Source: Rhinopomastus cyanomelas
Lineage: Eukaryota > Chordata > Aves > Bucerotiformes > Rhinopomastidae
Length of the DNA: 64,000 bases
Assembly: GCA_013400115.1 (NCBI GenBank)
Contig: VXBP01008206.1
Coordinates: 257,448-321,447, forward strand
Reading direction: 5' to 3'
In this document: positions 24,198 through 37,459 of the stretch, piece by piece
Numbering within the stretch: position 1 is the stretch's first letter
How the letters are laid out: every line of letters starts with the position of its first letter
The notes under the pieces: generated by a model
Databases searched by the model: none
The model's input: only the letters and a program-made list of their open reading frames with translations
What the model was told of the DNA's origin: nothing
Translations under genes and position numbers: made by a program

Positions 24198-25426
24198 GAA
24201 GGATAGTGCCACGATACAAGCTTAAACATTAAAGTGAAAATACACAGGTTTTCAAAGTGGTTGTTTTTTAATATTTAGTTGTTCAGTCTACCTGTATTAA
24301 GTGATTCACGTCTTCATATAATGAGTATGTATTCCTTATGCTAAGCAGCCAATCATAATTCTGATACAGGAAATGTTTTTAAAAGATTAGTAAAGTGTTG
24401 CAAGCTTTAGTTAGTATCTTTAATTATTCTATAATTTGCAATGATCTAATTCTTTAAAACATACTAGAAAACTGAGAGTGCATTTAGCCACATAGACAGG
24501 GATGAGTGGTCTGGGGTAAAAGCTATTCAGAACGATGAACAACAATATTTGAAATCAAGACAATCCCTATGTGAGAGAAGGAACACAAGCCTTATGCTCA
24601 GAATGAGTATCTGCTGTATATAACCTTTTTCTCATGACACCTTGAAGTGCAGTAAATCCACAGAGTAAAACAAACCCTGATATACAGATTCTACTGTTGC
24701 AACAGCAGCTGGCAGTAATCACATGATAAGATATACAATTCATTTTGTCTTTATTTTGCTTTTATATTTTCATGGCTTTAAGAAGTTCATCCTTGCTAGG
24801 TGCTCTGGAACATTGCCCATCCATCAAGACAGACGAATAAAGTTCGAGGCGTTGTTTGTAGCTGAAATGTGTGTTTTATATAAACATGTTGTGTGATATT
24901 TCTGTTGCTATGTATAAAGAAACCCCTTGTAAAAATGGTTCCTAAGGATTTTTCAGCTGTATGAATGCTGTATTCTCAGTTTACAGGATGTATATTCTCA
25001 GGAGAGAAGAGGAAATGTTCATCAGCAAAGGACAGCACAGAAACTCCAGGTAAAATCTTTGCTAAGTACTTTTTCTCATTCTTGGTGTAAGGAACCAGCA
25101 TTCCCAAATGCCTAATTACACACTAGATGCAGTCTATGACCTTTTATAATTGCAAATCATTTAACACTTGAAGTTTAACCTACTGATCATTAGTAGATGT
25201 CAGACATAATTCTAACACGTATGATGTGTGTTATGTGAAATGTGTCGAGACTCTGGATGTAGACGAAATATAAATAAGTTGAATGTATTAAAAACCAGCA
25301 TCTTCAAAAACTACTTAGGAATCTACTTTAAAATAACAGACTAACATATATAATGTGTCCAAGGATCATGACACAGTGACAAAGCAGCAACAGAACTTGG
25401 TTGATATGGAGTCTGTAAATTTTAAG
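24198..25426. other. Unique AT-rich stretch
   Basis: Nothing recognised. Confidence 0.55.
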
Positions 25427-25550
25427 TGTGGTCCCTTCTAACCCTGACTGACTGTATGACTTGGTCTGGGTGATCCTGCTGTGGCAGGGGGATTGGACTA
25501 GATGATCTTTCGAGGTCCCTTCCAATCCCTAATGATTCTATGAATCTATA
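25427..25550 (+). mobile_element. CR1 tail with shared atypical 5' junction
   Basis: GTGGTCCCTTCTAACCCTGA leads into GACTGTATGACTTGGTCTGG and then a young CR1 3' end with octamers. It has the same junction as at 5551 and 41205. Confidence 0.9.
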
Positions 25551-26344
25551 ATAAAACACATTGAGGCTTCTTCATTTTACCTCCCTTGTCAAACCGCAGA
25601 CCATGGATTAGAAGCCATGAATGATCTCACCAAGAAATTCTGAGTCACTCCCTTCCTATCAAGGGGAAAGAGAACTTTGGCAAGCGAAAGAAATCCAATT
25701 TTAGTAATAGCAAGGAATATCTTTCTGTCTAGAATAATTCAAAGATCCTGCAGTAGCTATTTAATTCAAAGTTCTCCATTTAATTTTGTCTTTTTCGTTG
25801 TGTTCAGTGTGCATTTCAAGATATTTAATTATTTTGGGATGCAGTCTTTAAGGAAAGGGAGCTTGGGTTTAAAAAATAACAAGAGAAAACTTCTGATGGC
25901 TCTGATTACTTATTGACCTAACAGCCACTCTTAGAGACAAAGGCAAATAACTTGTAGAGCAGTATTCAATTTAACTTACAGGATCAGGAGATCAAAGACT
26001 AGGGGACTTTACCTGCATTAGGGCTAAAGTTAAATGACATTAACTAAGGACTTGGGGATTTGGTGTACAGGCACGCGTTGGCATCAGGAAAGCTACAAGT
26101 TGCTGTCAAAGGAGCATAAGGGCCCATGAAGATCTAACAGTCTGAGCAGAGCACTCCAGCCATAGATGGTCTGTTCTTATGAAAAGGCTGGTGATAATGT
26201 CTGGCCCTCTGTGTTCTAAGGAAAAGCCTGGCTGAAGAAAAGGTGCTGTTTTCAGAGCTGGGTTTGGTTTCAGTAATTGCCAACAGAGTTAGGGGTATTT
26301 TGAGGACAGTCTCACACACACACTTAACATATCTCTACACAAGG
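25551..26344. other. Unique AT-rich stretch
   Basis: Nothing recognised. Confidence 0.55.
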
Positions 26345-26437
26345 AATCACAGAATCATTAGGGAAGGGACCTCAAAAGATCATCTAGTCCAATCTCCCTG
26401 CCACAGCAAGATCACCTAGACCAAGTCGCACAGGAAC
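26345..26437 (-). mobile_element. CR1 tail fragment
   Basis: About 93 bp of young CR1 3' end, missing a few bases after CATTAGGG. It stops at CAGGAACATA, where the partial LTR begins. Confidence 0.92.
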
Positions 26438-26945
26438 ATATAAACACTGCCCCTATAATCCTAATTTGGGGGACCAACCCAGAAGATCAGCACACTCCAC
26501 ACATTGAGTTTTGCTCTCACTCTCTCCCCCTAGAAGGGACAACTTTTCCTAAGATCCGTGAACTCAGCTCTGCTGAGCGTCTACCAGGGAAATAAAGCTT
26601 GTATTTGTGCTCCTAAGTTGTGTTTGTAGAAGCAAGAGCTGTCTTGCCATTTACGAATTTATCATCAACAATCCAACAGAATCTGTACATGTTGCATGTA
26701 AACAAACTGTGATATTAGTGGATCTGACTTGCTTCTTATGAAAGCAACTGAACCTACAGCAAAGGCTGTTCATGCATCTGGTGTGGAGCTTATAGTCACC
26801 CAAGACGTACTATTTGTGCACCTGACTTGCTCCTGAGAAGCAGCTGGAATTACAGCAGACAGGCTGTTTGTACATCTGGTAGAAGGCTTGTAGCCACTAA
26901 AATGCACCAACTTGTAATTAAGACATTATTAAACTTCATTTACCA
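26438..26945 (+). mobile_element. Partial LTR related to the 60507 LTR
   Basis: It contains a TATA-like TATAAAC at its left edge, a polyadenylation signal AATAAAGC near 26590 followed by a T/G-rich stretch, and the word ATCATCAACAATCCA that also occurs in the 60507 LTR. The order CTCTC-C-run, GGGAC, TAAGA is shared upstream in both. It ends with two imperfect direct repeats of about 98 and 90 bp (26718-26815, 26816-26905). The left part of the LTR appears missing where it abuts a CR1 fragment. Ends are approximate and no target duplication was found. Confidence 0.55.
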
Positions 26946-27074
26946 AAATGTTTTCTTTTACATAGGTTTGCTAAGAAAGAAGGACTTCAATTCTTAAATC
27001 AAGAGCGCTCTGGATTCAAAGTCTTGTAACGATGATCAGAAAGAACAGAAGCTCTGTCCTGTAAACTACTCAAC

Positions 27075-27364
27075 CATGAGGGTGGTGAGAGCCTGGAATG
27101 GGTTGCCCAGGGAGGTGGTTGGGGCCCCATCCCTGGAGGTGTTTAAGGCCGGGCTGGATGGGGCTCTGGCCAGCCTGGTCTAGGGTGGGGTGTCCCAGCC
27201 TGGTGGGGGGGGGGTAGGAACTGGATGATCAGGTGGTCCCTTCCAACCCTGAGCGATTCTGATTCCGTAACTTCTGCAGTGAAGTGATCCTGCTGTGGCA
27301 GGGGGATTGGACTAGATGATCTTTCGGGGTCCCTTCCAATCCCTAATGATTCTATGATTCTATA
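27075..27364 (+). mobile_element. Composite CR1: older 3' end fused to young 3' end
   Basis: The first part (27075 to about 27270) is a CR1 of the GGGTTGCCCAGGGAGGTGGT subfamily with its own tail (GATTCTGATTCCGTAAC). It is joined through CTTCTGCAGTGAAG to the last 80 bp of a young CR1 starting TGATCCTGCTGTGGCAGG. The locus at 52399 carries the same join. A G run of about ten lies near 27208. Confidence 0.9.
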
Positions 27365-30300
27365 AGTGTAAAAGACGAGTAATTCTCCATACTCATTTGA
27401 AAAATAAGCAATACAGTAGTTTCACGTGCACTGGTCTGTTACTGGTCTTTCCTACCACTAAATCACTAAAACAATGCCACAAAAATCATCTGCAGAGACT
27501 CACCAGTTTCGTTGGGAAGAAAAGCTAATTTTATTTCCTACCTAATAAAAACAACTTCTGAACATCTTATCATAACAAAGGGGGTATAAAAAAGCCAAGT
27601 GCATCACCACAGCCAACCAGAGAGCAAAACTCCTACTTCTGGAAGTGTATTAACCAGGCATTAGACCTGTGCTGCAGAAGTGACCAGCATATTGAGGCAA
27701 AAGCACATCCCATACAGAGAGGTGGCACAGGGTGGCACCTTATCAAGAATAACATTTGTATTACGTTAAATACACACAGCACCTCGGGTCCCCTCTGCCA
27801 CATTTACTAACAGAACCGCAGTAACGTGAAGGAACGACAGAGCCTTCTCCCATGTGTCTCTAAAGAGATGCCAGTGGGTGCCGTCAGCACAGTATGAAGC
27901 AATGAGACACAGGGCACTCACTGGGGAACAAAATGTTCAGGAAGACTCTGAAATGACTCAAAGAAGATTCTACAAATAGAGGACCAAGTGCAGCAGCTGA
28001 GACAGATGAGTTGCTTCAGTTCTGCTGATCTATTTTCTATACCTTCCTATATGAGAACTACCTGGCTTTACTCGGGCATTATCTAATAAAACAAATATGA
28101 ATCATCTTATGTGTAAAGAGCAGATTTTCAGACCTTGTCCTTGTCAACAAATACCGTTCTCCTCTGAGGCAAATCTTTAATTTCTGCAAGGAAACACGCT
28201 AAGAGAATCTGCTGCACCAGCGGTGCTGGGGATAAGTGGGAGGGTGAGGATGAGCAACAGTAATACCAGATTTATCTTCTGTGTAGGCAGCAACATTGCA
28301 TCAGAGTAACGTGAAGGCTGGGTTTTCTGTTTGAACAGATATGAGACCACTTCAAAAGACAATAATTTTCAGCCAGCACTCTGACACCCACCTGAATGAG
28401 TACGGTGTATGCACTTGAACAGCCAGACAGCAATCAGGCTTTGACTGTGCAGTGTCTGGAGCAGACACTGCTGGGCTGTCAGTGACACGCTGACCACTGT
28501 CCATCAGGAGCCTCTTTCCCTGAGGGTATCACATACTGCTGCATTTCCCCAACCAAGTTCCAGCCTGAACCTCTGTGTGCCACAAATTGTCCACATTAAT
28601 TTGGAAAGTCACATCAAGAGAGATAATCCTGCAGATTATAAAAAAATCATAGTCTGAAAGTTTGTTGGATGGCTGTTATTCCCCTATTCCATAAGGAGCA
28701 CTCGGGTGCTCTGCACTTCAGAGGTGGAACAAAAGCAGAAAGATTTTGGTTGTTTTTTAATGATTAACCTGCTCACTCACAAACACCTTCTCAGTCGTGT
28801 GGGATTTTTTCCTGTATGGCACTCATATCTTTACACGACTTTCATCCATTTATACCCACTTACCGTGTGGTGATAGAACTCATTTCAATCACCTGTGAAT
28901 TTCCTCAGGAAGGTTTTTATCTGTACAATCACTATTAGTAGGAATTAGCAGAATCACAGACGAACATGGAGTTCCTTAGGAGGTCTCAAGCAGATTAAGT
29001 CATTTTCAAACCATGCTGCTGCAGCTAAAGATAGACATCCCACACCCTGCAGTCTCCCTCAGCCGTGCCTTCTTCCCACCCCCACCCCTCGTGTGCTCAG
29101 AAAAAGAAGAAAAAGCTGGCATGAGGAAAGCAACAGAAACACACAGTCAGAGTACAAGATAAGGACTGAGGAACAGTTGGGTGAACATTGCCAGCCCTGC
29201 TTCATTGCAGGATTATAGTAGTTTAAAGAGGCTGTTACATGTCTTAATGCAAAGCTATATGAAATTAAAGATAAGCAAAAAAAGTTAAGATAAATATTTA
29301 ACAGTTTGAAGTTTACTACTTTTGTCTGTCTTGAAAAATGGCTCCTTTTCTATTGTCAGGGCCAGTGTATCCCAAGGGAACACAAGCCAGTGACTGTCCC
29401 ACCAACTCAGCCAGGAGCAGAGCAGCTGTGGAGCACCAGACACCTTACTGTGGGTGGGGGCACAACAAGGTGACACTGGGACTTAAGACCACAGGTAGCC
29501 ATGGCTCAGGAGGCCCACAGCCAGGTAGTGAAGGGAAGGGCTGTGGGGATCTGGAGATGGGCCCTGCTGTGGCATCATTGGGGCAGTGGTTGACGGTCCT
29601 GGGTGATGACACGGGGTGCTGGAACACAGGCAGACTGAGGGGAGCTGCAGGGGCCGATGGTGGACTTGGGGCCCCTCACCATTCATGAGGACACTGCAGT
29701 AGTAATTCAAGGTGTGAAATCTGAGGCTATTAATTTCACAAAAGGGAGAAGCAGAAGAGCATGAGATCCCTTGAACAAAAACATGCTGTGCATCTGCTTA
29801 CATGTGAGCTGAATCCAGATTTCAGCCAGTGTGGGGTTTATGAGATAATGCATTGACACAATCTCTCTTGCCAGAAGGAATTGTGAAGTTGTTAAAATAC
29901 TTTAAAGAGCTAAACAGCACCCTTTTTGGCTTTTCTTTTTTAGCATTAGATACAAAGGAGTTAAAATTTGGACAGATCTTGGTAGCTTCAGAAAAGCTGC
30001 TCATCCTTGGGCTATATCTGGCTGTTTATAGACAGAGGCACCAGCAAAAGCCCGACACCAGTGCTTGTGAACTGCCTTCATTAAGAGGAGCTCTGCCTCA
30101 TGAATCAAAGTGTGTAGCCAGTGCAGAAGAACACAGTTGTCCATGCACCCTCTAATCCATCCCAGACCCTGCAGTCCCTCTGCGTGACTCTTCCATAACA
30201 GAAGGTAATATTTCCATCCTGTTAGTATGGTGCTGCTTTGCCTGGGGATGCTGCCTGCTCAGGATTCAACTGGCTGCGCAGGATTTACTGCACAGACTGA

Positions 30301-31264
30301 TTTTAAAGTAAATGTATGCACTTGTTTGGGTTGAGGGAATGTTGGAGAATTTTGTTATCTGTGTTAAAGGAGGGGGGAAGAGGAATCTAAGGGTAGGGTT
30401 GTGCTGTTGCTGGACACGTTTTATTCTCTTATTTTTTATCCCTATTTGGAAAGGAATAGAAATGCACCAATGAGCGAGGAAAGATGAAGATCCCTTACAT
30501 GCCCACCCAGAAGGAAGATACAAAGGAGACAGCAACAAGCAAGTGAAGCATTAAGGTTTAAGTTTCTTCTCTGCTTTTTCTCACAGAAAGGGAGCCAGAT
30601 GAGGTCATGCAAACAGCAGCAGCACCACCTAACCATAAAAGAAAAAAACCTTGCCTGTAGCTTGACCTGAAAATAATAACAGGTGACGCAGACAGAGTTT
30701 AAGGCACAGAAACAGCAACGTCCTGGAGGTCTAATGTGAATTACCACCAGGGGAGGAATGACTTAGGGGAACATACGCGAATAAAGAGAACCAAGATTCT
30801 GTGGCTGTGACAACTGTCTTGGAGCATGTCCAGCAGCCTCCTTGTTGCTCAGTGAGTTCACATGGTAAACCTTGCTGTGCCTGACAGGCCAAGCAGAGTC
30901 CCAGGGGTTCCTTGAATATGTAAGGCATAGAGGAAAACCAGAAGCAATGACAGCTCACACACAATCACAGTCACTGTCAAAACCTCTTCTCTAGATTTGT
31001 TACTCTCACGAGATAGCACTGGGTGGGTGTCCCACCACAGTCAACATACTTGGGTGGGAGACCCACAAATCTTTTCTGAATCAGCCAAAGACAGATGTAG
31101 TATCAGAGCTGGTTTAGGCATCAGCATGAAGGCTAAGTGTCTTCTTATTGTGGCTACTTTTCCTGTTAGAGAGGGTTCACTCAGTAAGGACTGGCTAAAT
31201 ATTTTGTAAATCAGCAACTTATGAACTAGAATGATGTTTGTATTTTTATCTGATATATTCACTA
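27365..31264. other. Long unique stretch without CR1
   Basis: About 3.9 kb. The 29340-29690 part is GC-richer and carries a 116-codon frame with no recognised domain; it is not CpG-rich enough to call an island. Confidence 0.5.
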
Positions 31265-31691
31265 CATAGAATCATAGAATCATAATGGATTGGAAGGGAC
31301 CTCGAAGGATCATCTAGTCCAATCCCCCGATACAGCAGGATCACCTAGACCGAGTCACACAGGAACACATCCAGGCGGGTTTTAAATGTTTCCAGAGAAG
31401 GAAACTCCACAACCCCACTAGGAAGCCTGTTCCAGTGCTCTGTCACTCTCACTGTGAGGAAGTTCCTTCTGATATTGATGTGGAACCTCCTATGTTCCAG
31501 CTTACAACCTCTTGTCCTATCACTAGATAACACTGAGAAGAGCCTGGCTCCATCCTCCTGACACCCACCCTTCACATATTTATAGACATTAATGAGGTCA
31601 CCTCTCAGTCTGCTCTTCTCCAAGCTAAAGAGACCCATCTCCCTCAGCCTCTCCTCATAAGGGAGGTGCTCCACCTCCTTCATCATCAGAG
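31265..31691 (-). mobile_element. CR1 LINE 3' fragment (young, long)
   Basis: A 427-bp well-preserved copy from the octamer tail to CTCCACCTCCTTCATCATCA. It includes a segment that is missing from the copies at 3381 and 46163. Confidence 0.95.
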
Positions 31692-33493
31692 GTGATACCT
31701 ATTAGGAGTCTTTTTTCTGTGGCTGTCCTAGTATTCATACAACATGAACAGAGTTTCTTCGTCCACCTCAGCATTCTTCACCCTTAACACAAAATTATGG
31801 GTTGCACTGCAGGTGGCTGTACGGCCTAGATCTCTTCAAACAGAGTAAGAAACTGAATCCCTGTCTGATGGTCTTGAGAGAACGCTGCAATTCCAAAACT
31901 GCTGGATAAAACAGACATTCAATGAATCCAGTTTTCACTGCCATTACATTGCTTACAAGAGCCCAACCATGAAACAATAGATTAAGTGAAACAACGATTG
32001 TTCATCTTTCTGCAGCGCTTTTTGCCACATTTAAGGGGAAAAAAAAACCACAAAAATTTAAACACGTGACAACTGAGCTTTAAATAGCAAATTGTGGGCA
32101 TCTGAAAATAGCATCCTGAATCTGAACAGAATGTTTGGGTTTTACAGCATCTAAAATGTAGCAGGGAGTGTTGTTTTGAAGTTATGCAGGTGGGAATAAT
32201 TACAAGAACACATTTATGAGTCTTTGATTACACAATCCTTCTCATAGTTGCAAGTGATTCTAATCAGTTACACAGAGAGGTGAAGGGACCTTTGTAAACA
32301 GCAGTGCAGTAAGTTTATACAACCTTTGTGCAGTCTAGATCTTTTCTGAGCACGCACACTGCTGTAAAATAACAAACCTTTAACAACAGACTTCACTCAT
32401 TTTCTGAACCTCTTTTCCTCTCAGCGCACTTCAGCCTTCAAACTATCCTCTCAACATTAAGTAGCTGTACAACAGCAATTTCCTTCCTCCAAACTGATTC
32501 AAAACACGCATCAACATCCCAAATGTCTTAATGATGATTTAATTGTAGCAAGACAGCAGTTATTATTTTGACAAGCCAAAAAAACCCCAAAAAACCCAAC
32601 CCTCAATGCATTTCACCTCTCTCTTTTCTATTTCTTTAAAAAGGGAACAAAAATTCTATAACTTTTTAATTTGTTTACTTTATCCCACTCAAAGAGTGAT
32701 GCCTCATTCACAAACCAGTGCTTCCTCATGAACATATTTCTGGTAACATGCTGTTCTTCTCAAGTTGTTAAACCAACTTTTTGACAGCTCTTAAGCTACT
32801 GTTAATGCTAAGGCTCTTTGCCTTCCATCAGTCCACTTTGTCTTGGTTCCTAAGTAAAGTAGTGACGTGCTGAACCACGAACCTTCTGTGCTTTCAATAG
32901 GTCTACACTTAACAATTGTGTATGCACGTGACCTTATCTATCCACCCATCACTCAGCTGTGGAGACTCTGTAGGATTTTAAGGAAATAAGTGGTCTAATG
33001 GCCCAACTATTTGCTGATGCCTCAATGAATTAAATATCTCAACATACACAACAGCCATAGCAGGTAGAAACCTATAGATGTAGGAGAAAACATCAGAGTA
33101 ACTAATTTGATCTCTTTCAGAAATCAACAGAAATAGAATGTGGATATCAGGATATCTATCAGTGACTGTTACCATCAGTATGGTGTGACAGTCCATGCTC
33201 TCTGTCTACATTCAATTCATTAAGCACAAGTCTTAAGACTTATCACATGAGAATTTAATAAAATGGGAGATGATCAGCCAGGAAAATAAGTTCTCTCCTC
33301 ACAAAGATCAGGAGCTGCTCTGGTCCCTTTTCACATCTTAATTCTTTCAGGAATACTTGCCCTCTCCTAGATACGATCTTCAGCATAAGAGCAGGATTTG
33401 GTAAACTTTAAAATTGGATAAGACATTTGTATGGGAAAAATCTGGAACCCCTAAGAATTGTAGGCACTATTCCAAACCATTTTGGTAAAGAGA

Positions 33494-33536
33494 GGTCAGG
33501 TTGCCTAAAGGTCAGGTTGCCTAAAGGTCAGGTTGC
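33494..33536 (+). repeat. 16-bp tandem repeat, 2.7 copies, carrying AGGTCA
   Basis: The unit GGTCAGGTTGCCTAAA is repeated exactly at 33494 and 33510, with a partial third copy at 33526. Each unit junction forms AGGTCA, the nuclear-receptor half-site, at a constant 16-bp spacing. Confidence 0.95.
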
Positions 33537-35240
33537 TTTTTCCCCACTGTACATATCACACACCAGTTGGAATTCTCAGCAAACATAAATTACCACTGTT
33601 TATCAATTGGGACAGAAATGTGGGCACTAATTATACCTTTTTAAATACAGTTTTATATAAATCAAGGCTTAGGCAACTCATTAATACTGTTTGGGGTTTT
33701 TTGTCTGCTTATTTTCTATGACACAACTGTTTGTAAAGCTTGTAGCTTTGAGTTGGTCACAAGTGCATAGAGATGAAAGTAAAGGTCAAAACGTTTGCTA
33801 CAACCTGTCATCATTATCTTCTGTTACTTCTGGTGGACTCCAAAGCAAGTGCAAACACATGATATCAGTTACAGTTATGAATGAAGATTAGCCTCATCAG
33901 CTACACTTATCTATGCCCAGTATCACTCAGCACAGGCAATCCATGTGTAAGTGAGACAAGGTTTAATAGTTCACCTTTAGTAGGAAAGCAAGCTGGTACC
34001 ACCATAAACTCTCCCTTAGTAATGAGCTAACATGTTCTTGCACTGTGCACAAAGCAAATTAAGGCAGCCTTGCTGATATTTTAATATTATTAAAAACAGT
34101 GCCATTAGGCGAAAAGGACAATAAATGAAATCTAAACCCAACTTAATTGTAGTATTTTAATCTTACTTTTAAAGATACACAAAAGAGTTTAACAAAAATT
34201 AAAAATTGCTCATGGAGCATATCCATCCTAAGATGACCAGTGCTCCTCTAACTGACACGCCCAAGCCAAAGTCAACTGAGCCAGCCCACAGCAGAAGGGA
34301 ATTTAGCTCATTTCTTTCATAACAGCTTGAGCAAATGGTTAGTGCAGTTGGAACCTTCTTCCAAGGACCAAATGAAACACGAACAGGAATCACTCCCCTG
34401 TGCTATAAACAGTTCCTCTTATAGCTAATATTCCTGCACTCTTGGCAATCAAATGTAGGAAGATCAAACTCCTGAAGGTATTGGCAGCTCTATGACAAGA
34501 CTGTACGTGTGAATAGTAGTCAAGTCCTTTGCCGCCCACTGGCACATTTCCAGTGTCAGTGTGAGTCCTGCTACTTCTTTGTCATGCTTTGCCTTGGGAG
34601 ATGCATTGGCTGTACACGCATCAGCGAGCAGCTACCCATCGGGAGCAGATACGAGCAGAGGAGCAGCTGGTTCTAAGGACCCATTGTGCTCAACACATTT
34701 CAGGAAACTCTGCTTCTCACTTGCAGTTTTCTGAACTGTCTGAGCAGTCAACCGGGCATGAAGCAGTGGCTCCCAAAGTGAATGATCTATTTTAATTTCA
34801 GCAGAAAGAAATCCAACTTATGTGCCCAAGATCTTGTTGTGTCACAAATCAAAGCGCGGTACCAGATCCAGCTGGGACATTTGTCTTAAATGTCTATCCC
34901 TGACCCAAAGTGAAACAGTAATGCAGACTCATCCTAAAGCTACTCTGACTCTGAGAAGCCTCTCTTCCACTTATATTCTGGTAAATTTGCAACTGTATAG
35001 CTCCTGTCCTCTGCCTTGGTAACCTTGTCAAGGAAGAGGCAAAAGGAGATAATTTGGCATCATTGTACTTCATGAGTACTTCTCGAACAGGAGGGACCTT
35101 TTTATAGAGAGGGACTACCTGGGCCATTGAACTCAGTCCCTTGAAGACAATTACATCATGGATTATTTGTTAATGACTTAAATACCATTTATGAATTGCT
35201 TTTTGTCCTCCACATTCCCAATGGAAAGTTCTGAGACTCA

Positions 35241-35322
35241 TGTGCCTTCGCTGGACTCTTTCCAGTAGTTCCCCATCTCTCTTGAACTGGGGAGCTCAGA
35301 ACTGGACACAGTATTTCAATCT
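35241..35322 (-). mobile_element. CR1 internal fragment
   Basis: It matches the CR1 block GGACTCTTTCCAGTAGTTCC and AACTGGGGAGCTCAGAACTG. Neither the tail nor the 5' part is present. It is old. Confidence 0.75.
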
Positions 35323-36670
35323 CCACCTTCCCTATCATTAAGAATTAAAGACAGACACGAGAATCTCTTCTTCAGACTTAACAAAACCGGGTGTTACAGA
35401 GCCACCTCACAGATACCATATGTAAGTACTCACAACTCAGTGTAATAACAAAGCTCCTTTTCCTAACACTCATCTCTCTTATATACTCAGATTTATATTG
35501 AATCACTAAATAACAGCAGTCAGATATGAAGATGCTTAATCAGAATAATAGGGATTTTTGAGAAATGCAAGGAAATGGTGGGTTTTGTGAAAAAACTATC
35601 ATCTAATTAAATGTAGCAGAGGTTAAGAAATTTGTTGTTTTGTGGTAATGAAGTCGTTTACATGCCACATCCATTGTTATTTTTAATAGCAGCATGACAT
35701 GGTATAGGAGCCCTACAGAACTATGAGCAATGAGTTTTGCAAGACTCTAATGATCAGTCCCCTCAACTGAAGTGTGGCCAGCTGAGGCACCTAACTTCTT
35801 TTGTCATTCCACATCATGTGAAATTCAAAAAGAAAAGGGAGACTATGTCATTTTTTAAAATTCTGCTTTAAATTTTCCAGAAAAAAAAAAGTCCCAGCAA
35901 ACCTCTCATGCATCATTACAGTAATAACAAAATGCATTAAAACTAATGTTCATTTCTCTTTTGTTCTTTGAAGCAGAAGAGGAACCCAATGAAATGAAGA
36001 TTTATAACACTTAGTGATTCCTCGAGAAATGCAAAAGATAGACAACTTACACTGTGCTGGATGGAGCCTAGTGTTTATGGTCTAGTAAAGGCATTTTCTT
36101 CTAATGTAAATCACATTACTTTACACAAAAGCTGGAAAACATAACTGAAAAATGTCTAAAATATATATGTCAGGTGCACTATAACTTTTTTACATGTGGA
36201 AAATCAAGTGCATGGGGGAAAGTATGAAAAGTAGTCAGCAGCAGCCTGTAGTTGACTCAGAGTTAAAAACACATGTATTGAGCAACAGTAGTTGAGCTCA
36301 CTGTTCAAAAAGATGTATGACAGAATGTTCTTCACACTCAGTTGCAGTCAGTCAGGTCACATCATGGTGAACGTAACACCACAAGAAGAGTCAGCATCAG
36401 CATTCAAACAAATGCACTTCTAACTGGGGAGTGAGCGGGGGAAACAGAACAAACAGGAAACCATTAATGTGAGAAATGTACTTTTTTTTTCCTTAAAACC
36501 ACAGGTAAGGAAGAACACTGACACTGATGACAGGCTAAAATCTTCTAATATTCACTCTCCTCTTCCCATCTCATCTAATGTCTTAAATGTTAGCAAAACA
36601 ATTTACGTTATCATTTGAGACTATAATCTACTGAGAAAATTTAATGTGCATTGTATGTAATAGACATGTA

Positions 36671-36697
36671 GATATATATATACACATATATATATAA
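36671..36697 (+). repeat. (TA)n/(CA)n dinucleotide repeat
   Basis: A short imperfect AT-rich dinucleotide run. Confidence 0.9.
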
Positions 36698-37404
36698 AAC
36701 TCATCAACTAAGTGTGATCTTGCTAGGGAGCAGGCTGTGACCTTCTGGATTCATTTCAATTTTTTAATTCTTACCCTGCATCCAGTTATACAAATTGCAG
36801 CAATCTGGAAGAGGCAAATATGTCTCAGAGTTGCCTGGACTTTGCCTAAGGGGTTAGGGCAAATGGTCCTAGAGAGGTGCAGACAAAAAGAGACATTGCT
36901 TTGCAAGAGTTTGTTCTGGCTAACTAGAAGGAATAGTAAAGCCAGTATGATCATAAATCTACAATACTTTCGCTGTCAGGCAGTAGCACAAGACACTGGT
37001 GTCAATCTGTCTGTCTTGCAGGCATGATCTGCTCCTCATTTAGTACACAGAACATATGCTGGGTGACAAGGATTTCTTTATAGGCTTCTAAAAGAATATC
37101 CATTTCCCTTAAGCTTAAGTAAGTTTTACAAGGTTTTTTAAGTAGGTTTAACAAGGTTTAGCCAAAATTATAAAGAAAGACACATAACCTTACAGTAATA
37201 TAAATCAGCCCAAAACGACCAAGCAGGAAACCAAGAAAACATTCTAGCAAAAACAAGGCCAGGGACTAATCTCTGATGCAGAGAGAGGGCTGCAGAATAC
37301 AATTTAGTTGCATATAAGTAAATCTTCTTCCCTTCCAAACCAGTAATGCTTCATCTTTCCTGGATATTAATTGGAAAAGCCCCTATTCTGTATGTAAGTG
37401 CTAA

Positions 37405-37459
37405 TTAATCATTAATACAGTTAATCATTAATACAGTTCATCATTAATACAGTTAATCA
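37405..37459 (+). repeat. 16-bp tandem repeat, 3.4 copies
   Basis: The unit TTAATCATTAATACAG is present exactly twice, then once with one change, then partially. Each unit holds TAAT/ATTA homeodomain-type cores. Confidence 0.95.

Noticed and set aside
29338..29688. GC-rich 116-codon frame as a possible gene or CpG island
   Set aside because: CpG content is low, no splice or domain evidence was seen, and the composition is explained by local GC content.
31345..31686. 113-codon minus-strand frame, and similar frames at 48722-49051 and 59750-60082
   Set aside because: These are read-throughs of CR1 3' regions, not independent genes.
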